From Baffinella frigidus (Eukaryota; Cryptophyceae; Cryptomonadales; Baffinellaceae), in assembly GCA_026770585.1 (NCBI GenBank), contig MU646384.1, positions 746,275 to 758,122 of the forward strand: a DNA stretch of 11,848 bases, read 5' to 3'. Below the pieces are notes generated by a model, which was given only the letters and a program-made list of their open reading frames with translations, had not been told where the DNA came from and searched no databases. Both the position numbers and the translations under genes were made by a program. Below are positions 7,937 through 11,848 of this stretch, piece by piece (the first letter of the stretch is position 1; each line of letters starts with the position of its first letter).

Positions 7937-8505
7937 ACCGTCAATCGTCACCTAAAATAATCCCTTGTCCTCAATCCTTAATCACACATCCCTGATCCAT
8001 CACCCCTCAACTCCAACCGTAAACTGTACACCCTAATCCCTGAACCCTATATCCTATACCCTCAACCCTCAACCGTGACCCATGTACCATGCACCCTAAA
8101 CCCAAAACCCTGAACACCAAACACAAAACCCTGAACACTCAACTCAAAAACCTGAATTCCTAACCCTGAACCCTAATCCCTGAACCCTGGTAAAACCTCA
8201 AACCCAAGCCTCAAACCTCAAACCCGAACCCCTAAACCCTAAACCCTAAGCCCAACCCCCCAAACCCTGAACCCTATACCCTGAATGTCTTATATCCGAT
8301 TTCCTGAACCATAAATCCTTAACCCTGGACCATAATCCTTTAATCATCAACCTCCAAACCTCAACTTTGACCCCTCAACCCTCATCCACAATCCCTAATC
8401 TCAATCCTTAACCCCTCAACCCTCAACCCTCAGCCCTCAACCCTAAAACCTTATCCCTGAAATCTAAAACCTCATCCCAGAAATCTCAACCCTCAACCCT
8501 CAACC
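6428..8505. repeat. Degenerate telomere-like repeat block 2 (~2.1 kb, C-strand on +)
   Basis: Almost entirely drifting heptamers CCCTAAA, CCCTGAA and CCCTCAA with frequent substitutions and one-base indels. Short runs of perfect CCCTAAA occur (four units at 6979-7006). There are no coding frames. Orientation matches block 1. Variant type is regional: CCCTAAA/CCCTGAA dominate on the left and CCCTCAA towards the right, indicating local amplification. The block ends at the CAACC before GGGCCTACATGG. Confidence 0.9.
7833..7937. repeat. Homogeneous CCCTCAA array, 15 units
   Basis: Fifteen consecutive 7-base units without an indel; fourteen are CCCTCAA and one (7875-7881) is CCCTCGA. It stands out from the degenerate DNA on both sides as a recent expansion of a single variant heptamer rather than of the canonical CCCTAAA. 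Confidence 0.95.
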
Positions 8506-9116
8506 GGGCCTACATGGGGGATATCCCTGGATATCCCCAGACTCCCGTTGGATCCAACGCGGTGATGCTGCACCCACAGGGATTTTGGACTGGTTTAGTT
8601 TCGGCCGCCGCCGCCCCCTCGTTCTGGAGTTCAAAAGATGAGGTGCGCATAATCCGACCGCTCTCCGCCCACGCGTCACCACGCCATCTTTCGCATACAA
8701 GGATTTTGGGCAGCCACCTGAATCGTACCACATCCCGCACGGAACCTTTGTGGATGCGTCGTTGCAGTGACAGACGGCTTCGTCCTTTCGTTTCTGCTCT
8801 CCACGCCAGGTAATAAGTCGGAATTTCAGATAAATGTCTTGTTTTAAATTTTGTCCCCGGATCCGAAATTCGGAATAAAAAATCGGACGTGGAGAAGACG
8901 AGGAGCTGTCTCTCACATGGGAACGCACACTCATTTAGTACCAAAAAACGAACCGTTGCGTCCTGAAGTTCAGACTAATGGCCTGCAGTGGGAAGGCGCT
9001 CCTCTCCTTGTCCGGCGTGAGCAAAAAATCTCTTTCCCTTGTTCGTCGCGTCCTTTAGGAAGGATTTTGTAAAGCGTGAAGCAGCTTCGAATTTTGCGAT
9101 GATTTTTTTGGCTTCC
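8506..9116. other. Unique-looking stretch, no confident gene
   Basis: A + frame from ATG 8514 to TAA 8813 (99 codons, MGDIPGYPQTPVGSNAV at the start) ends at CCAGGTAATA, which resembles a splice donor (CAG/GTAATA), but no partner exon could be found. Two minus-strand frames of 144 codons overlap it. None has recognisable motifs or a consistent third-position bias. A perfect inverted repeat, GGGGATATCC-CT-GGATATCCCC, lies at 8517-8538, just after the telomere-like block ends. Confidence 0.4.
8517..8538. repeat. Perfect 10-bp inverted repeat
   Basis: GGGGATATCC, two bases (CT), GGATATCCCC. The near-continuous palindrome sits about 12 bases past the edge of telomere-like block 2. Confidence 0.9.
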
Positions 9117-9184
9117 TCTCGGATCGCATCAAGCCTCCATGTCCAGAGGATCTCGGATCGCATCAAGCCTCCATGTCCAGAGGA
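9117..9184. repeat. 34-bp perfect tandem duplication
   Basis: 9117-9150 and 9151-9184 are identical (TCTCGGATCGCATCAAGC and onwards, to CCAGAGGA). No change between copies implies a recent event. It is non-coding as far as can be judged. Confidence 0.95.
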
Positions 9185-9243
9185 AAAACGGCTAAAGGGT
9201 CTTCAAGTCAGGCGTTTGAGGTGACCAAATCTTTAGGATGGAG

Positions 9244-9296
9244 ATCCTTTAGGTCCTTCAGGTTCTTCGAGCTCCCAACATAGGCGGACACCGGAA
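9244..9296 (+). repeat. TCCTTTAGG repeat family, short form, copy 1
   Basis: ATCCTTTAGGTCCTTCAGG, then TTCTTCGAGCTCCCAACATA and GGCGGACACCGGAA. It shares the leader (period-9 TCCTTTAGG) and the CCCAACATA core with the long-form copies downstream but has its own tail. Confidence 0.75.
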
Positions 9297-9370
9297 CTTG
9301 TTCTGGGGAAAGAAACGAGATTTAATAAGTTGACAAACACGACCGCTGCACGCCACGTGGTGAGGTAGGA

Positions 9371-9434
9371 CGTGACGTAGGGGCTCTAGCCTAAGTGCAC
9401 CCGGAAGGGTGCATGTAGCAACACACGCGTCACG
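9371..9434. repeat. Compact stem-loop with GGAA loop inside an outer palindrome
   Basis: Inner hairpin TGCACCC (9396-9402), loop GGAA, GGGTGCA (9407-9413), extendable by one G-T pair. An outer perfect 7-bp pair, CGTGACG (9371-9377) with CGTCACG (9428-9434), encloses it. GGAA fits the GNRA tetraloop rule. It could be a structured RNA or DNA palindrome; it matches no RNA family I recognise. Confidence 0.4.
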
Positions 9435-9470
9435 CCCTAGGACGGGCTATCTACTGGGGGAAAGCGATTT

Positions 9471-9531
9471 CCTTTAGGATCCTTCAGGTCCTTTAGGTTC
9501 TTCGAGCTTCCAACATAGGCGGACACCGGAA
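9471..9531 (+). repeat. TCCTTTAGG repeat family, short form, copy 2
   Basis: CCTTTAGGATCCTTCAGGTC continues to TTCTTCGAGCTTCCAACATA and GGCGGACACCGGAA, the same short-form tail as the copy at 9244-9296. Confidence 0.75.
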
Positions 9532-9590
9532 ATTATCCTGCAGAATTTCGATTTCGTAAAGGCCATGCTAGGAAAAGGGGGAAAAGCCAT

Positions 9591-9726
9591 AGGTCCTTTG
9601 GGTCCTTTAGGTTTTAATTTCTCCCAACATATGCCAACGCCACGCCCTTCCGTAGAAAGGACTGCAGAGAAAGCATGTTTGCTTTCGGATCGCGTTTCGC
9701 TCCCCAGTGCAGAGGCTTGTGAAGAG
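9591..9726 (+). repeat. TCCTTTAGG repeat family, long form, copy 3
   Basis: Leader of period-9 TCCTTTAGG, then TTTTAATTTCTCCCAACATA, CACGCCCTTCCGTAGAAAGG, ACTGCAGA, a hairpin GAAAGCA-TGTT-TGCTTTC (9669-9686) and CGGATCGCGTTTCGCTC to CAGTGCAGAGGC. The copy runs directly into the next one. Confidence 0.85.
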
Positions 9727-9857
9727 TCCTTTTAGGTCCTTTAGGTAGGTCCTTCAGGTTTCAATTTCTCCCAACATAGCCCAACGACACGCCGTTCCGT
9801 AGAAGGGATCTGCAGTGAAAGCATTTTTGCTTTCGGATCGCGTTCAGCTCTCCAGGG
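9727..9857 (+). repeat. TCCTTTAGG repeat family, long form, copy 4
   Basis: Same order of blocks as copy 3, with an extra leader unit and small changes (TTCCGTAGAAGGGATCTGCA). The hairpin GAAAGCATTTTTGCTTTC is at 9817-9834. The copy loses similarity after CTCTCCAGGG. Confidence 0.85.
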
Positions 9858-10168
9858 TGTTGGTAGGGGTTGATTTCGTTGATTTGGGGTCCTTTAGGGT
9901 GGTGGTGCTTTGGTGCTTTTATTTACACTCACATCGAAGGCCACAGCCCACCTCACTCTTGAGGAGTTGGGAGTAATCTACGGATGAGCTCCTCAACCCG
10001 ACCCATCCGGATCCGACCAAGCCCCCTTTTCCCCCTTGAAAAAAAAAATCAAAAAAAGCCATTAAGCTTGTGGGGCGACGTCGTCGATGGTCTGGTTGTT
10101 GTTCTGCCACGAGTGGCACCGTGAGGTAATTATGTCAGTGATTGGTCTGTAGTTTCCTCTGTGCACGG
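9858..10168. other. Spacer without recognised gene
   Basis: It contains an isolated TCCTTTAGG (9891-9899) and A-rich runs near 10039-10057. A minus-strand frame of 66 codons (10119-9919) is interrupted by low-complexity sequence and has no motif. Confidence 0.4.
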
Positions 10169-10243
10169 TTTAGGGTTTGGGGTTTGGGGTTTGGGGTTTG
10201 GGGTTTGGGGTGTAGTGTTTAGGGTTCAGGTTTTAGGGATTAG
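10169..10243. repeat. Telomere-like block 3, opposite orientation (G-strand on +)
   Basis: TTTAGGG (10169-10175), then five perfect TTTGGGG units (10176-10210), then TGTAGTG, TTTAGGG, TTCAGG, TTTTAGGG. It is G-rich on the + strand, opposite to blocks 1 and 2, and dominated by the T3G4 variant. Confidence 0.9.
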
Positions 10244-10253
10244 AGTGGTTTTG

Positions 10254-10283
10254 CTTATTGACACTTATTGACACTTGTTGACT
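10254..10283. repeat. Three-unit 10-bp repeat
   Basis: CTTATTGACA, CTTATTGACA, CTTGTTGACT: a short tandem array just after telomere-like block 3. Confidence 0.85.
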
Positions 10284-10380
10284 TTATTCGAAAGTGAAAA
10301 TGCACGGTGCAAGAATTGAGGCGAGATTAGGAAAAAGTCTGGGAACTGCACCAGAGTTTTCCTACTCAAGAAGAGCCAAG

Positions 10381-10462
10381 TCCTTTAGGTCCTTTAGGTT
10401 TTAATTTCTCCCAACATAGCCCAACGACACGCCCTTCCGTAGAAAGGACTGCAGAGAAAGCA
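10381..10462 (+). repeat. TCCTTTAGG repeat family, 5'-half copy 5
   Basis: Near-identical to the first half of copies 3 and 6 (TTTTAATTTCTCCCAACATA, GCCCTTCCGTAGAAAGGACT). It stops at GAGAAAGCA, exactly in the 5' arm of the hairpin, before copy 6 begins a few bases later. Confidence 0.85.
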
Positions 10463-10466
10463 AGTC

Positions 10467-10597
10467 ACTTTAGGTCCTTGAGGTTTTAATTTCGCCCAAC
10501 ATATGCCAACGACACGCCCTTCCGTAGAAAGGACTGCAGAGAAAGCATTTTTGCTTTCGGATTGCGTTTAGCTCTCCAGTGCAGAGGCTCGTGAGGA
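10467..10597 (+). repeat. TCCTTTAGG repeat family, long form, copy 6
   Basis: Full block order: TTTAGGTCCTTGAGG, TTTTAATTTCGCCCAACATA, CACGCCCTTCCGTAGAAAGG, ACTGCAGA, hairpin GAAAGCATTTTTGCTTTC (10541-10558), CGGATTGCGTTTAGCTCTCC, CAGTGCAGAGGCTCGTGAGGA. Confidence 0.85.
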
Positions 10598-10696
10598 GGG
10601 GATACAGGGTGGTTCTCTTGGGGTGCTTTGAGTTAGACCAAGAAGATACATTCTCGCCGCACACAAAGAACCCAAGTCAGCCTTAATGAGGCTCAT

Positions 10697-10766
10697 GGTA
10701 TTCCATGATTGAGGTTCAAGAGCTTCAATCACGAATACCCCACAAGGTGGGAGGGATTGTGTGGGG
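10697..10766. repeat. Two adjacent imperfect hairpins
   Basis: GGTATTCCATGATTGAGG (10697-10714) pairs with CTTCAATCACGAATACC (10723-10739) with one bulge and one mismatch. CCCCACA (10738-10744) pairs with TGTGGGG (10760-10766). The two stems touch. Non-coding; role unknown. Confidence 0.6.
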
Positions 10767-11142
10767 TTGTGAGATGTAAACAGTTTAGACACCAAACATG
10801 AACATGGGAAAAATGTGGTTTTGTGAGAGTTTCCCCCAATGTATGGACGTCAGAATTTTGATGGGCAAATCAAGGGTCTAAAGCAACAACATTCCGTCAA
10901 GATATTGGTAGAGCAAAAACAAAAAAGCCAAAACACAAAAACAAGAGGCAACAAGGTAGAACAAGGAGGGGGGCTCCTTTTGTAAAGCAAAAAGCGCGTA
11001 ATTTTAAATCGTTTTAAGAATCTCGGGGGGGGGCTGGGATCGTCGGGTCCCGACGTCATCAGGAGGAGCACCAGCAGCGGATTCACGAGGTTGAGACAGG
11101 CCGAGGAAGCGGGTTCCGCGAGTTGCGTTCGAGCTTGCAGCC
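10767..11142. other. 5' flank of the right-hand gene
   Basis: No gene is seen. It holds an A/C-rich stretch at about 10906-10965, a G9 tract at 11025-11033 and GC-rich sequence up to the ATG at 11143. It would contain the promoter and 5' UTR, but no TATA-like or initiator element could be assigned. Confidence 0.4.
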
Positions 11143-11774
11143 ATGGACATGGTGAGAGCGCTGCGAGGTGGCGGTGTGGTGAGGCTGGCGACGCGTGAGG
11201 TTCAGCGCATGGCCAAGAATAAGAAGACGGGCAAGGCGTCGGATAATTCCGGCCAAGACAAGAAACAAACAGGTCCAACTCCGCCCTTGCCTCTTTCCTC
11301 TCCCTGTGCCTCCGGTCCGCGGCTGTGGGCATCGCAGCAGGGCCCACCGCGTGCTTGCGTGCACATCTGCACAGCCCCGCTGACCTGGTGCAGATCTGCC
11401 ATTGACGTGCCAATTGGTCGCTGTGCTCAGGCAAGAACAGCGCGCACATGCAGCGCTTTATCAACTTCTTCGAGTCGCCAATCCCGAAGAAGGTGCGCCG
11501 TCCCCACCAGACACGCGGTCTGTGGATGCGCAGTGCGGCACGCAGAGCCTTGAGGCTGTTGTGAATCAGGCGGGAGCGCTGCATCGCCCAGAGCCGTGGG
11601 GCAGCTAGCTGCCTGACCGTTTCGTTGTCTCCTTCTCGAGGTGCTTGCTTGCCTCTCCCTGCGATTTGTTTGGCTGGGGCCAGCGGTGCGCTGACGGCGG
11701 TTGCTGGACCGGCAGTATATCCGAAGCGCAGAGCAGATGGCGCTGGACGAAGTCATCGCCAAGGAGTACAACCG

Positions 11775-11775
<1 letters not shown>
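11143..11775 (+). CDS. Unrecognised small basic protein, three exons (partial at 3' end)
   Basis: ATG at 11143 is in a strong context (GCAGCCATGG). Proposed exons: 11143-11272, 11431-11492, 11716-11775 and beyond. Introns are 11273-11430 (158 bp, GTCCAA...GTGCTCAG) and 11493-11715 (223 bp, GTGCGCC...ACCGGCAG). Phases agree: exon 1 leaves one base (G) completed by GC of exon 2, and intron 2 falls between codons. The product begins MDMVRALRGGGVVRLATREV, is Lys-rich to about residue 45, then reads NSAHMQRFINFFESPIPKK and YIRSAEQMALDEVIAKEYNR, where homopolymer C stops the reading at about 84 residues. The Arg-rich start could be a mitochondrial targeting sequence, but Asp at position 2 argues against a classical one. 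Neither half matches a family I can name. The intron 1 donor is weak (CAG/GTCCAA). Confidence 0.6.

Positions 11776-11848
<73 letters not shown>
11775..11848. repeat. 74-base C homopolymer at the window edge
   Basis: Every base from 11775 to 11848 is C. It interrupts exon 3 of the right-hand gene: CGC (11773-11775) is the last codon before pure CCC. It is either a real poly-C tract or an assembly artefact at a contig end. Confidence 0.95.

Noticed and set aside
7833-7937. CRISPR-like array
   Set aside because: The 7-base unit has no spacers; it is a simple telomere-type tandem repeat in eukaryotic DNA.
5058-8505. True chromosome end
   Set aside because: The repeats are degenerate and flanked on both sides by non-telomeric sequence, so this is interstitial or subtelomeric.
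8500-8944. Two overlapping minus-strand 144-codon frames
   Set aside because: They overlap each other and a + frame, extend into the edge of telomere-like DNA, and have no recognisable motif; none can be preferred.
10711-10721. Possible tRNA B box (GGTTCAAGAGC)
   Set aside because: It lacks the TCC end of the B box, and no A box or cloverleaf fits around it; the bases are explained by the hairpin at 10697-10739.
10850-11584. Minus-strand frame of 244 codons
   Set aside because: It runs antisense through the three-exon gene and the A/C-rich flank. It has no motif, and its composition shifts abruptly along its length.

Overview
The window reads as nuclear DNA of a microbial eukaryote. Three things point that way. 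One intact gene encodes a DEK_C plus double-SWIB chromatin protein. A gene at the right edge can be assembled from three exons with GT-AG introns in matching phase. Several kilobases are built from degenerate copies of the plant/alga-type telomere heptamer (CCCTAAA, i.e. TTTAGGG on the other strand). I see no operons, ribosome-binding sites or prokaryotic terminators. TTTAGGG-type telomeres fit green-lineage, cryptophyte, dinoflagellate, chromerid or apicomplexan relatives; I cannot place the organism more closely.

Layout, left to right. 1-112: C-terminal tail of a gene entering from the left. 113-900: no gene seen, one 28-bp tandem duplication. 909-1270: GC-rich coding-like stretch whose frame breaks at a run of eight G. 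1500-2684: intronless SWIB protein gene. 2685-5056: no convincing gene; it holds a nested fold-back element made of a ~38-bp module in two orientations (3111-3365, plus a stray fifth copy), a 25-bp duplication and a 21-bp array that would encode a W-N-L-x-P-E heptad. 5058-5275 and 6428-8505: degenerate telomere-like DNA. Between these blocks lie a probable terminal coding exon (to 5593), microsatellites and two tandem copies of a ~270-bp element with a 23-bp-arm hairpin. 8506-10800: short tandem duplications, a small structured palindrome, a dispersed ~130-bp repeat family in direct orientation, and a short telomere-like block in the opposite orientation (10169-10243). 11143-11775: first three exons of an unrecognised small basic protein, running into 74 consecutive C at the window edge.

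All gene-like segments are on the + strand and nothing suggests a shared pathway. The main interest is repeat architecture: recurrent G/C homopolymers of 8 or more, at least three unrelated local repeat families able to form hairpins, and a telomere-like domain interrupted by other sequence. This resembles a subtelomeric or heterochromatic region with three or four genes, but whether it lies near a chromosome end cannot be told from this window.
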